DNA of 64,000 nucleotides from Ochromonas danica (taxonomy: Eukaryota; Sar; Chrysophyceae; Chromulinales; Chromulinaceae), in the NCBI GenBank assembly GCA_015146655.1, contig VKHL01000005.1:1-64000 (forward strand), written 5' to 3'. The number at the start of each line of letters is the position of its first letter. Position 1 is the stretch's first letter. The position numbers and the translations under genes are program-made. Of the stretch, positions 11,513 through 23,524 are shown piece after piece. Below the pieces are notes generated by a model. That model made no database searches. It was given only the letters and a program-made list of their open reading frames with translations, and was not told the DNA's origin.

Positions 11513-14500
11513 TTAATGTGTCTCCAGGAACTCATGTTCCACAGCACGAACAATATCTTTCAAAGCCTCAGCACGTCGAACTTTGCCACTGAAGTCAACC
11601 CAACGACGAGAGAGTTGCTTGACTTCATCAAGCTGATCCACACGGAAAAGATAGCGAACGATGGCTTTCAAGAGTTCCTGAGAAGAAGAACTCTTTTCTT
11701 CACCATCTTTAGCAGCTTTCTGGATGGTCTTCTCTAATGGAGCAATCATATCTTCCACATAAACAGCTGCAGCACTTGGACCAAGTTGACAGATGCGAGG
11801 CAACATCTACAAACACACACACACATACACACAAAGAATGACAAATGTGATCAGTTAATATAGTACATCGTTGAGGTATTACAATAGCAATACCTGTAAA
11901 TAGAGAAGTTTAATATCATCCAAATCACCCAAAAGTTGAGAAGAGATTTGTAAGACTGCATTAGCATCAAATCGTTCTGGTAGATTTGACATAATCGTTT
12001 CCAAACATGCCAAACAAAGCTTTCGTAAAGGTAAGTTATCATCCACACGATGTTTAAAAGGACCTAAATCCACAACACGTTCTAACTTGATTAACAATGT
12101 TTCCATGAGAACAGGATAGATATCCTGTACAACATAACTACTAATAACTTGTGGATTATGATGCATTACAGTATTCACCATAAGTAAAGAAGCTCTTTTC
12201 ACTTCCAAATCCTCATCATGAAGTAAAGGAAAGAAATGTGGAAGAATTTGATGGAATGCCTCGCTCTGTTCATTTGTTAATGGTCGAGCAAAAGCTGACT
12301 TCCAAGCTGAAGCAACCACAATTAACACATGCTTATTCTCACGATTACTATCATAAAGATGAGTTAATAAAGGAACCAATCGACTAGTTGATAGAGTAGT
12401 TAAGATACCCAAGCAGTCTGATAGGATATTACGAATTGAATCATCATCATGACTTGTTAAAGAAGATAGAAGGTTTAAGATTTGATCTAGATAACTTTGA
12501 TAATCAACTTTCTTATGGATATTGTATAATAAGATATTTTCTTTCAGAGCAAGCAATAAGAGATAAGTTGTACGTACTTCTTGACTCTGTGATAAGGAAG
12601 TTAGAAGAAGAGGTAAGAAGCTAGGCATGTTACCAATAGTCATATAGCCAAGAGCATGTGCTGCAGCTTGTTTAATCTCTTCAACAGAATCTTTAAAGCA
12701 TTGGAAGAGAAGTTGAGAGAGATTTGGAATATGAGAAAGATCATAATATTGTCCAATTTCACCAATAGCTAATAATGCTAAGACAATATGATTTACTCTC
12801 TTTTGAGCAATGGAAGTATTCCCATCAGTTGCCATAGAATGCAAATAACCTTCTATGTCAATAGTAAAAGTAATCATTGTTTGTTCTAACTGATCTTGTG
12901 GTAATGCCATAGAAATTCCTGCAAGACATTTCGCTAAATTAGACAAACTTTGCTTGTTGCCAATAGAACCCACTGCATTGGCTCCAGTAGAAGAAGAGGA
13001 TGACGAAGTAGCAGACTCAGCAGTCACAAGGTTACTCTCTGTTGATTGCTGATAGAGACTATTAAACACCTCACGGAAAGGAAAGAGAGGATGATTAGAA
13101 GACACTAAAGTCTTCAACAAACCAATCAAACTTTCCAATGCAACTCCTTGTGTCAAGGAAGAACGAGCTAACATAATCAACTTTGGATAAATATACTTAG
13201 CAAGTAACGGTGCAGCTATAGCAGCATTCTTTACCAAAAGACTACTAGCTAATGCAATAGCCAAGTGAGCCACATAGATATCATTATCATTCACTAAAGC
13301 AGAGACTTCTTTCAATATAGTCTCATAGAAGACTTCTTCAATCTGTGTCTTTACATTCTCTACTATTGCAATTAATGTCTGTAAGGTCAAGATTTTGAGA
13401 TTGCGACTATATTGTTTACAAAATAAGGCAAATGAAGCCATAGATCCTTTTAACAAAGAAGAAAGATCCATCAATAAAGGTGATCGAGCAATCATTTGAA
13501 TAGCTTTCAGAGTTGCAAGACGAGTTGTCTCATTCTCAAGACGTTGTTGATAAACAGTCAACACAGATGGAAAATTATCAATCAGATGATCTCCCAAATA
13601 AGCGAAACATACACCCATGGTACCAATAGCACCTTCTTTGATCTCTGAGTCAATGTCTAATGCAGATAAACGAGCCATGATAGTCTGATAAATACTTTCC
13701 AAATGAGGTTGGAAAGCATAGTCACTGTCAGTAACAACATTGTCTTCAGTCATTGCGCTTTGTTCATCTTTTTCACCCACTACAGAAGATGAAATGTTCT
13801 GGTGGAGAACAATGGAAGGTCGCATACGTTTGATCGCTACGGCAAGCAATCTTAATGCTTCAGCAATTATCTTAAACCATTGCTCTTGAGCAGCTTGTAG
13901 AATAAGTGGTAAGAGCTTGCTAAGACTTCCTTGTACAGTGCTCGCCCTGTGATAGCCGAATGCTGTACGGAGCAGCTGCAATGCCTCCAACTTCAAAGTC
14001 TAAGAATATACGGTATGCAATATGTAAGATAAAGCCAGCAATACCTTCAAAACAAGCAAAAAGTTCAGTTCTAACCTGATTCTTGTCTTTCAGGAGGTTC
14101 TCAATAATACCAAATAACTTGGGTAAATGCTGATCAAGACCACCCTAAGGATAACAGCATCAACAACACAAACGTTAGCAACAATCAAGGAAAACACAAA
14201 CGTTGGCGACATTCCCATAACTCTCAACCTAGCATATCTAACATGCAGAGGAAGATAATACCTGTGTAGCCACCACGAGTGTCTTCAACATAATCAACGC
14301 TTCTGTCTTAACTTTAACAGATTTATCTTGTAGTAGAGAGAATGACATGGTGATAATCTTATCACTTCGATTAACAACTTCATTCAATAAAGACGGTTGA
14401 CGTCCAAGTGGATAACCAAGTTGTAAACTTCCCATATCCACTTCCTTCTCTACCTCGCGACGATTATATGCGGATGCATTCACTTGTAGAAGATGAGTAT

Positions 14501-15838
14501 AAGCTTTAATAATATCAATCTTTACATTCTCTTCACGTTCTTTAAAACGACTTAATAACTCTTCTGCAATCATTGAAAAGATTTCCTTCATATGTTGACT
14601 ATGATTTGTAATGATAGCATCAATGACTTTCACAGCAGCTTTACGAACTTTCCACGATCCATCATCATCCTCTGATCCAGCAAAATCTTCTGCGTCATAT
14701 TCATTACCATAGTCATCGTCTTCTCCACCAAGATTCTCATTATCACTATCATAGAAGTAGTTGGGATCATACTTCAAGAAGGCAAAGGAGACAGCAAGGA
14801 TATTCGGGATATGTGAAGCCACTTCTTTAGGACAATGTAAGACAAACGATTCTAGACCTGGGAAGCAAGACTCTCTCAAATCATTGGCAGCTTCAGTTTG
14901 TAAAGATTCATCATTTGGATCACCACAAAAGGTAATGAATAAAGGGATAATCTGTCCTAAACTGCGACTTAGACGATGTCCAACATGACGAGAAATGGTA
15001 CCAATCGTTTGAATTAAAGTACGTGATTCTTGAGAAGTTGCTCCACCAGAGGAAGTATTCAATTCTTGGATACGATTTAATAAAATAGTCATTAACTCTG
15101 TCAATAGAAGATCATTAGAAACCACAGCTAAAGCACCAAGACAATTCATTGCACGTTTTCTTAAAGCTGCTTTATTGGATTTAAGAATATCCAAAAGTGC
15201 CGTGACAATACTAGAATGTTGAGCTTCTAATAGATGACCAAATCTCTTTAATAACTCAAAGAGATTCTCAAGACATTCACGTTTAGCATCATCTGTAACA
15301 GCATGAAGTACACCATTTAATAATTTGGCACCTAATCTCTCACAAACCAATGGTCCCATTGCTTCAGAGACATCAATGATTAATGTCTTTAAACCAATAG
15401 AATAGATATCTCGTAAAGCATCTTGACCAGCCACAACTAGATCAGATAACTTCTTACAAATCTCTCCAATTTGATTTTGATGTACTTTCTTCACTAAGAC
15501 AGCTAAACATTTCACTGCTACAGATTGGACATCATTAGATGGATCATCTGCAAAACCACCCCCACCCCCCCCACCACGACAAGCCAACGTTAACACCACA
15601 AAACCACACAGACACATCCAGCATTAGCAACACTCACAGCATATGATGACAAGGACAGTACAATATAGCACTTACCAAGTTGCTTGAGAATAGCAGAACA
15701 AATCTTTTGTTCAATAATTTCATCAATTTTAACATCCTTACTTAGCATATTACATAAGTCATTCGTGGCCATATAACGTTCATCTTTATCCCAATTAGAC
15801 GTTTTTTCAATTAATTGTAATAAAGAAGAAGAATTCAT
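11513..15838 (-). CDS. CAND1: Cullin-associated NEDD8-dissociated protein 1 (TIP120A)
   Basis: Five exons (15838-15676, 15547-14262, 14144-14076, 13999-11894, 11806-11513) join in frame into 1,305 residues, close to the roughly 1,230 of animal CAND1. The N-terminus has the family signature WDKDERYMATNDL followed by DDPSNDVQSVAVKCLAVLV and LRDIYSIGLKTLI. The whole length is HEAT-repeat helix pairs. The acidic loop with the DDDYGNEYDAEDF stretch (about residue 300-330) matches the acidic insertion of CAND1, and the C-terminal segment is the TIP120 region. CAND1 wraps un-neddylated cullin-RBX1 and exchanges F-box/substrate receptor modules. The DDPSN junction is made by splicing over a poly-G-coding stretch, which would otherwise read as GGGGGGG. 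Confidence 0.93.
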
Positions 15839-16199
15839 TTTTTTTTCGTGATATGATTTCGATTTTCAAATGTCAAATCCAATAAAAAAAAGCAAAAAAA
15901 ACCAAGCTGTCAATTGCAAAAGTGGAGATGAATAAGTAAAGAATCAATGTTTCTTCTTATTCTTTCAAGAGCAGATCTTCAATGGATCTATTCAATAGGA
16001 GTTGATATCAGGTGATTGCCTTTCGCTTCTTCTCGAACCCTCTCTCAGGCCCTCTATCCATGGAATGCTACATGGATTCCATTATCTTTTTGGCGAACAC
16101 CATCATGGAAAGATGGAATAACGTGTGGATTCCATCACATCCATTCCCAACACAGCCGCTCAATAACCATGAAAACAAACTAATCCCAATAACTTCCGC
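15839..16199. other. Divergent region upstream of CAND1
   Basis: About 360 bp between CAND1 and the glycosyltransferase-like gene. A small open stretch (16012-16215) overlaps the next gene in another frame, contains one hydrophobic segment and looks non-coding or 5' leader. Confidence 0.5.
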
Positions 16200-17483
16200 T
16201 TGTTGCATCCTTTGAGAGATTTTTGCATCATGCATTTAGCTATTTGTATATGGGGATTAATGAGATCCATACAATTTACTATAAATACCTATCACACGCA
16301 TATTTTAAGAATAATTCATGGATATGGACATACTTATGAGGTCTTTGTTCATACTTATAACTTCTCACATACTTATATTAATCCACGTAATAATGAATCT
16401 GGAGAAGTTAAATTTGATAACTGGAAACTTTTACAACCTAATTATATCTATATAGAAGATCAAGATGACTTTGATCAACGAATTAATGGATTGCTTTATC
16501 AAAGTCAAGGTGATCCCTGGGTGAATGATTTCCATTCTTTTCAAAATCATCTACGATCTTTAAACTCATTACATCATGTCACCATGGCTGTAGAGAGTAT
16601 GTCCAAACACGTTCATTATGATGGAATTATCTTCCTTCGACCTGATGTGCGATTCCTCCATACCTTACCTATCTTCCTCTTAGAAGAAGCAGTTGCTAAC
16701 CCATGGAAATCACAGTCAAACACTGGGAAACGATCATCTTCTCTACGAGGAAGAAGGAAGGCCTGTGATCAAACTCTCTCCTCCTTCCCTTCTTCTCATA
16801 TCCTCTTCCTACCAGATTTCCATCGTGCTTGTAAAGGAGGCGAATACAATGATCGTATGGCTATGGGAGATCTGCATGGTGGATTATTTTATGGAAAGAA
16901 ACTCCAAAAGGCGTTAATCTATTCCTTGGTTCGCCAACTCCATTCAGAAGTCTTTACTCATGAATATCTTCGTCCCAATGCCAAGAACATTGTGACAAAA
17001 CAAAGTCATTCATTGGACAAGGGCATTAATAACGATACCATAAGTCAAAATATCTCTTTATGGGAATCATGGGCGAATTATTCAAAACCTACAGTTGAAA
17101 TTGTTGAAATGCCTTTTCGTTTTCGACGTGTTCGTATTACTGGAGCGGAGGATCATCGAGACAATAGGACTGTCTTTGATCCTTATCAACCGAAACCAGG
17201 TGTTAAAGCGGATTTTATAAGTTGGATATATGGTATGTTTCAAAAGAAGAGAAAATGTGCTCCGAACCTTTTAGTTTCGGTGAAGAAGACAAAGGAGATC
17301 GAGAAATGTTTTCGTGGTCGTTTCAATACAACTGATACCTCTTCGCTACAGTCCAATCGGCAGATTCGTTGTAAACATGCCCGTGTTGATTTAGCTGCAG
17401 GTATTGTTGAAGATGGAAAAAGATCCCTGGCAATTATTCCTAAAAAGTGTCATTGGTCTAACCAGTCGACGCTCCATGAATAG
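16200..17483 (+). CDS. Putative glycosyltransferase-like protein
   Basis: Single open frame, 427 residues from the first Met. A start ten codons later (16230) would put the conserved block at the very N-terminus: HLAICIWGLMRS, then helix ..TINTYHTHIL, then GHTYEVFVHTYNFSHTY. Later comes YIEDQDDF, and then HYDGIIFLRPDVRFL, whose short acidic motif after a hydrophobic strand resembles the metal-binding part of GT-A type glycosyltransferases. Similar proteins of the AIC-x-x-G-x-x-RS / FxHTY type occur in algae and giant viruses and are usually listed as uncharacterised or glycosyltransferase-like; I recall this pattern rather than computing it. No signal peptide is clear. Activity and sugar are unknown. 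Confidence 0.6.
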   Translation: MLHPLRDFCIMHLAICIWGLMRSIQFTINTYHTHILRIIHGYGHTYEVFVHTYNFSHTYINPRNNESGEVKFDNWKLLQPNYIYIEDQDDFDQRINGLLYQSQGDPWVNDFHSFQNHLRSLNSLHHVTMAVESMSKHVHYDGIIFLRPDVRFLHTLPIFLLEEAVANPWKSQSNTGKRSSSLRGRRKACDQTLSSFPSSHILFLPDFHRACKGGEYNDRMAMGDLHGGLFYGKKLQKALIYSLVRQLHSEVFTHEYLRPNAKNIVTKQSHSLDKGINNDTISQNISLWESWANYSKPTVEIVEMPFRFRRVRITGAEDHRDNRTVFDPYQPKPGVKADFISWIYGMFQKKRKCAPNLLVSVKKTKEIEKCFRGRFNTTDTSSLQSNRQIRCKHARVDLAAGIVEDGKRSLAIIPKKCHWSNQSTLHE

Positions 17484-17870
17484 TGAAGTGGGATTATATA
17501 ATAGTAAGTGATAGTTTGTGATCAAGTGGTGAGGCTTTGTAGATTCGGAGGAGAACTTTTGTAGTCGGTGTAAGTAGCTTTATAATTCGGTAGTTCTAGT
17601 CAACAATATTTTTACTGCAGTGCTAAATTTTATGATTTGATTTTATGGTTTGACATTGGTCTGATCAGCCAACGTCTTGAAAAGTGGGATCGTATAGAAG
17701 CAAGTGATGGCTTGTGATCAAATGGTGAGACTTTGTAGATTCGGATGAGAACTTTTGTAGTCAGTTTCAGTGTAAGTAGCTTTATAATTCAGTAGCTAGT
17801 TTTAGCCAACAATATTTTTTACTACAGTACTAAATTCTACCCCCATGGTTATCTACACTTGTCTGATCAA
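17484..17870. repeat. Two diverged tandem copies of a ~194-bp unit
   Basis: Unit 1 starts directly after the stop codon of the glycosyltransferase-like gene (about 17484-17677) and unit 2 follows (about 17678-17870). Shared blocks include TTTGTAGATTCGGA, GAGAACTTTTGTAGTC, GTAAGTAGCTTTATAATTC and CAACAATATTTTT, in the same order and orientation. The copies differ by substitutions and small indels. No coding frame is conserved, so this may be a duplicated 3' UTR or an old non-coding repeat. Confidence 0.85.
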
Positions 17871-18000
17871 CAGAAGAATCATCAACAGCCAACAATAGTA
17901 CGAAATAACGAAAAGATTCGATGCAATTGGGAAACACACATACACACACTTTCCCCCACTCATGGCACATACATCATGCTTTAAAGAAGGAAGAGATCGA

Positions 18001-19049
18001 TCACGCGTATACCTTTTCCATCTTGTAAACCCGATTGTTGTTGTCCATGAAAACGGTAATACTTACATTCAAGTCTAAAACCTCCGGTTTTATGTCCAGC
18101 TTGAAATTAGTCCAATTAACCGGAGACGAGACTACGGAAATGGCTTCTGACAATGGCAATGAGCCAACCACTCCTCGTCCAATAAGAAGCTCAGTGTATG
18201 CCCAGATCGGAACAGTGTGTAGATTATTCTTCTCATCTTTTACTTCAAGGAAAACGTCTCGAATGCGAGTACCGCTAATATGAACATCGATAATCAACTG
18301 ACATCCACCTTGGTGCAAATGTTGCTTGATTTGAGCATTTTTCAAGACAAACATGAAATCAGGTGACGAGCTCATCAACTCTACCAGAAAGTCCACAATA
18401 TGATCTACTCCCGATAATTCGCGAATGGGTTTAATCAGGGTGTAACCATCCATCTTCTTGAAATCCACCATACGCAAGGAACGGGTGGAGGTGCTTCGTG
18501 TAAATTGAGCAAACGCTTCAAAATCACCACAATTGGCAACATTAGCTAACATAATAGGGAACTCTCGGCGAAAATCTCGTTTAGGGATGCGAGTGAAAAG
18601 ACTGACCCGTCTCCAAGCTCTTGCTGGCAATGGGCGGGGCGTTAAATCAATTTCCTCATCCTCCAAATTATCATCAGAATTATTGCTCAATCGACAGCTC
18701 TTTGCGAGTGAAACATCACTGACTTCAGAAACAGAAGGCGATCGTTCGCGTTTAAGACAGACAATTCTCTACAAGGCAACAAAGTAGCAGATAAGACGTA
18801 AATTCTGTCAAGCCAAGCTAGATTACTACCTGATCAGATGAAGAAGTAGAAAGAACTTCACAATCGGTTTTATCCATACTATTTTCAGCTATTTAATGAT
18901 AGTATTAGAAACTAATGAGAGATTTGCACTCAGAGCAACAGCTTACAATCGGTGGTATCAAGCCATTGAAGTAGTTCGTCTGTGCTAATAGCGTCAAGTT
19001 CAATAGAATAAGGTTGAACCTCGGATTCTGCAGTAGCTTTCAAAGACAT
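18001..19049 (-). CDS. Conserved-looking protein of unknown function
   Basis: Three exons, 19049-18947, 18888-18830 and 18768-18001, join in frame (phases 1 and 0) to 309 residues. The first 55 residues are acidic and end in a Ser-rich stretch; an arginine-rich segment follows around residue 55-65. After a second acidic stretch the C-terminal ~220 residues appear globular, beginning with TRIPKRDFRREFPIMLANV and ANCGDFEAFAQF, then helices around VDHIVDFLVELM and strands such as QLIIDVHISGT. Acidic plus basic flanks could suit a nuclear protein, but I do not recognise the family and assign no function. Confidence 0.65.
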
Positions 19050-19610
19050 AATAGAGAATAACTTCAACACAAAGTAAAATTGGTGCTACTATCAGGTCTA
19101 GGTATATCAATTAGCCAGTCTAATTCGGAATTGAGTCAGAACAACAATCTCAACCTGCCGCGGTGTGCGTCACAGGAGAGATGAAGACAGCGTCTTGTGT
19201 GGTTAACTTAACAAATACACGCACCATTGGTCTAGGTCTAGCTTTCTAGACTTTACTTCTAGTCTATGTACATCTGAGTCACATGGACTAACCAAAAACA
19301 CGACAGAGAACTGGTACATTCTCATCAAATTCCCTCAGAGAGATTTTCATCCTCTGATTTGAGTCTATGTATATTTCTAAACGGATGTAAAACAAAAATT
19401 CATCGATGTTAAATATACTGATTTTAGAATGTCTGTTATTGTCTTACCTATTCCAACATCAATTAGAGTTACAAGATAAGGTACACAGCTTCGAATTACT
19501 CACGTTCGCATTGGCAATGCATTAAAAACACTGGGCTGGGTGTTAATATTACAAACAGCTCACATCATAGCTGTGTGATGAGGAGGAAAGCTCCTTAAAA
19601 GAAATTTTGT
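19050..19610. other. Intergenic, with a stray copy of part of the DUF1877-like gene
   Basis: Positions 19299-19361 match 19997-20058 inside the neighbouring DUF1877-like gene in the same orientation (shared GAGAACTGGT and CAGAGAGATTTTCATCCTCT, a handful of mismatches). The rest of the interval shows no gene. Confidence 0.75.
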
Positions 19611-20294
19611 TTACCAAAAATGGATAAGAAAACCAAGACCATACTCGCGGGCTTGGCGAAGCATAATAAGCAAGTTAGTAAGATGAATCCAGACATAGTC
19701 CACGTCATTCTTGGATAGCTCATATAATCCTCCATGAGCTTCAAGAGGAATTTTACTCACGTCGTCGAAAAACGGAAGAATAGTCTCTTTCGACGTCAGT
19801 TTAATTTCCAGTGCTTCTAAAAGAGCAGAAACATCTTCAGGACGAGCAACCATCACAGGACCATAGCAAACATTGGATCCCACTGAAGTCAAAGGTAGGC
19901 AAGAACTTAGGAGTTCATATTCTCTATCATTTGTGTCAATTCCACTGAGTTGAGTAGCCAAATAAGAAACCAACGCACCACATTTATCCAAATCAGCACG
20001 ACGGAGAACTGGTGCATTCTGATCTAATTCCCCAGAGAGATTTTCATCCTCTGATTTGCCTTCTAATAGGTTACGAATGACTTCCATCACATTAACTTTG
20101 ATATCTTCCTTATTAGGCGCACCAAGTTCTTCTGTATCTTCTATTTCTTCATCATCATCATGAGTCTCCGGATTATCAATAAAAGGACGATCACAAAGTT
20201 TACCAATAACTTTGATCAAATTCTCATCTGATAATCCTGATAAAAACTCTATTTCTTCAGCTGAAAGAACATGTAGAAAAGTACTAATTCCCAT
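19611..20294 (-). CDS. DUF1877 (YfbM-like) domain protein
   Basis: A 227-residue single-exon protein. It starts MGISTFLHVLSAEEIEFL, which matches the typical MGMxGxxxRLS-type start of DUF1877 proteins. An acidic insertion of about 60 residues follows. The domain continues with LDKCGALVSYLATQL, the CYGPVMVARPEDVSALLEAL block, a helix with DYVWIHLTNLLIMLRQA, and ends GLGFLIHFW, where bacterial members end in a similar hydrophobic strand. The biochemical role of the family is not known. It is mainly bacterial, so horizontal origin is possible, but the acidic insertion and AT-rich codons look well settled in this genome. Confidence 0.6.
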   Translation of the reverse strand: MGISTFLHVLSAEEIEFLSGLSDENLIKVIGKLCDRPFIDNPETHDDDEEIEDTEELGAPNKEDIKVNVMEVIRNLLEGKSEDENLSGELDQNAPVLRRADLDKCGALVSYLATQLSGIDTNDREYELLSSCLPLTSVGSNVCYGPVMVARPEDVSALLEALEIKLTSKETILPFFDDVSKIPLEAHGGLYELSKNDVDYVWIHLTNLLIMLRQAREYGLGFLIHFW

Positions 20295-20630
20295 CTTCTT
20301 TTCTATCTACTTTCTTTTCAAGAACTCTCTGAACGGCTTGAATACTGTTAAAGGTCACAAGATCCTGAATCTGATCGATGAGTTCCGCAGTTTTGCTGCT
20401 GGGACTGGGAAGAGGAATCCGGGAATCTTAACTTAACTAAAGCATGGGAGTGCACCAGGTTGAAGTCCCGAAGGTCCCTTTACACCTTGGACATGATGTT
20501 GCTTAAATATCACGGTTTAGGAGGACGTCTTCTTACTAACAGTGAACAATCTAAGCAAATCATTCACAATAACAACGGATAAGAGAGTATGAAAACAAAT
20601 CAAAATCTACTAATCAAAGTTGACTTTATC
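20295..20630. other. Unassigned stretch between DUF1877-like and kinase genes
   Basis: On the minus strand 20404-20284 reads, after a possible AG acceptor, as a plausible 39-residue helical C-terminus ending KVDRKEDGN and stop. It overlaps the next start codon, has no convincing upstream exon, and is not called as a gene. Nothing else recognised. Confidence 0.4.
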
Positions 20631-23298
20631 CTATTTTACAAACCAATATAATCTCACAATGATCCTTAAATACTTACTCCTCGGCGATCCGCTTCTCCTT
20701 CCACCATAGTCAGAGCAAAAATAAACACAAAAACAAAATGACAAGAAGATGTTTGAAAAGGTGAATAATCTTGGCAGGTATTCAACCCGACAGAAAAAAC
20801 ACCCAACAATTTCAATATCATCAACAATAACAACCACACAAGGAATTTCAGATCTTTCAACGGCTGGACGGAAACTGTCCGTCACGTCACCAATTGACAA
20901 GTAAAATAATAGTTAAGGTTAGTAAGAGGTATACTGATTACAATATACCAGGAAAGAAAAGAAGAAGATGACGAGGAAGAAGAAGCGAGAGAGTAGCCAC
21001 AATGAACAGAGCTAGATATTTCACCATAAAACAAAAGCGCACCAATGTGAAGTCGATCTTATATAGCGCAGCTTACTGAGATTCTTTTTGGTGGTCGTAT
21101 TTAGCGGTTGACTTCGATACTCGATCCTACATCACAAATAGATTTTGATCAGGACAATGTTCACACATACGGTGCGACAAATCACCTTAACGGGTAGTTC
21201 AAAGAAGAAGGTTGACCCTTTGCCTAAGCCTTGACTAGTAGCTCCTATTTGGCCACCATGCATCTCGATTATAGCCTTTGAGACTAATACACACAAAAAG
21301 AGAGCACATGTTTAGGATTCATATTGGAAGTGAACAGCAGGTTAAAAACGACTTACTCCACAAGCCCAAGCCGGCTCCTTTTCCACCTTGCAAACGATTG
21401 GCATCAAACTGTACATACTGCCCGAAGAGCTTTGAAATGTTTTCCTATTGAAATAATGCTGTTAATCACATGGTATACTGAGCACGTTATCTCTTCACCG
21501 ACCTGGGATATTCCCGCCCCACTATCTTGGACTTCCACACGAACAACACCCAACTCTCCACAACAAAGCTGATCTTTCTTTGCTTTATCTAGAACAACAG
21601 TTCACACCTTTCAGTACAAATTTACAAATACGAGATAAGAAACTGATGAGAACCTTTATTGGAGAAATTTGGCAATTTCATAGCTCTTATAATCATGGTC
21701 CCTTCAGAGCTTGTAAACTTGAGTGCATTAGACAGGAAGTTACGAATCACTTGGGTAATTTTATGACGATCCACATCCACTACAAGGCGCTTAACATTGT
21801 GGTCAAGTTGGACAGAATAATTGACTTGCTTGCCAACAGCCAAAAGTTGAAAGGGCTTTGCGGTATGAAATACCAGCTCGTACAGATTGGCGGGCTTTGT
21901 TGTGATGGACACCATTTTACATTCAATCTTATCATAAAGAATAAGATCTTCCAAGGTTTGGATCGCAACTTCACAAGCTTGCTGACAATCCTCTGTAGCA
22001 CTCGATAACTCTTCGACAATATGATCCAAGTGAGTGAGAGAGTCATCACTTTGCGAAGTTGAATAGTCATCTCCACTGGTGGAGGTCTCCACGGATCGAG
22101 GTTTGTTGTGGAAACTTCCATATGGACTGCTCAAAGTCATACTCACATTCTCCAAAGCTTCTATTGTGGGAGTCAGCGATCTTATCAGCTGCTGCCCATC
22201 AGAATAAGGGATTCTGAGGCTGCTAATCGCATCATTGAGCTCTGTCACGGAGCAATGCATACACTCTAAGCCCATGCTTATCGTTGAAAGAGGAGAACGC
22301 ACTTCATGATTAATATAGCGTACAAAAGTTTGCTTGTATTCCATTTCTCTCTATTATAGCACAATAAACAATCAGTTATGAAAAGAGGACAAAAGATAAC
22401 ATGATCTAACCTTCAAAGCCAGTAACCCTCTTCGAATGATTCGACCCGGCAACACAGCTGCAGTGACCACATAAAATATTTGACAAAGAATGACAAAGCT
22501 AGTCTCTTTTACGGCTATATCTTGGGGCAATGCGCAAATCACTATGCGACCAATCATGAAGATCAACGTGGTACAAATTAGGACCATAGAAATGAACTCT
22601 CGTCTAGTAAAAGCCTCTGTCCCATTTTGCCAATGATCCAATAAATCTTGATAACACAGATAGGCACGATTACCAATCACTACAAAAGCAGCAACTAGAA
22701 ATGACCTTGTCAAGAGCAACAGTTGCCAAGGCATAACAGTCGATGCACATCCTTGACCCAGAGATGAGATGACCTTCAAAGCGATGGGCGTCGAGATATA
22801 AGAACACTCAAATATTATTAACAAGGAAAATGCGATGGGTGGAGTCCACCTCTCCGGATGGAATGTTTGTAGTTTTCCCAGCACTCCTGTGAGGGTACAT
22901 GCTTGCCCCAAGGAAGAAAATAACACAATATATCTCAACAGATCATTCGATGGCTGTAGAAATAAAGCGCAAGACGTAGGAAAGAGAGATGTAATAATTA
23001 CGCCATGCCCGAAAGGATGCTCCATCACTTTCCCGTCTGGTCCAACATGGGGTTTGTTGCATGTGCCAGTCCACCACGAAACCAAGACATCAATTGAATA
23101 TTCCAACATGAGAACAGAGAAAATAGCCATGGAGGCAACATGATAAGGAAGATAATTAGCATTCGGTAAATGTTTGGAATAGTCATGGGAATGTACAAAT
23201 TCATTATCATCGAGGATCCAAAATGGAAGTACTATGTGGACGATTAATATAATCAGAAATGCTGGAAAATAGAAGTGTAAAATAATTTTGTCCATCAT
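20631..23298 (-). CDS. Membrane histidine kinase with an incomplete receiver domain
   Basis: Eight exons: 23298-22411, 22350-21654, 21588-21503, 21444-21357, 21283-21186, 21126-21077, 21011-20949, 20874-20631. Phases agree throughout, about 737 residues. The start is an ATG right before the first membrane segment. Residues 1-295 hold about seven to eight transmembrane helices. The HisKA motif [13 protein letters not shown] puts the phospho-accepting His near 311. The ATPase has an N box (FLSNALKF), G1 (DSGAGIS) and G2 ([10 protein letters not shown], with the codon for the following Ile split by an intron), and ends [12 protein letters not shown] Ser-rich linker leads to [11 protein letters not shown], the first strand and acidic pocket of a receiver domain, but the phospho-acceptor Asp and the Lys strand cannot be found after it. 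The last exon boundaries are uncertain: its acceptor has a poor pyrimidine tract. Confidence 0.75.
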
Positions 23299-23524
23299 TT
23301 TCAATGAATTGTTCGATTTGAAGAGAATTGCTATTATCAAGATGGTCACCAACAAAAAGAAAAAGCAGAAGAAAGAAGAGCACGTCAGAGAAAACTACAG
23401 CTTCAATATGTTGCTTCAGAAGACCAGGAGAACAAGGAAAAAGGCAGCAGTCTGAACGGCAGAACAAGAGAAGGCGATAGCAGAGGGGCACTGTAGGAGA
23501 GAAGAAAGCAGGGGCAGAGCAGAG

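Noticed and set aside
20284-20404. Minus-strand open stretch ending KVDRKEDGN, as a last exon of the kinase or a separate gene
   Set aside because: The phase can be matched only through an upstream acceptor without a normal pyrimidine tract, the product does not look like a receiver domain, and its stop overlaps the next gene's start.
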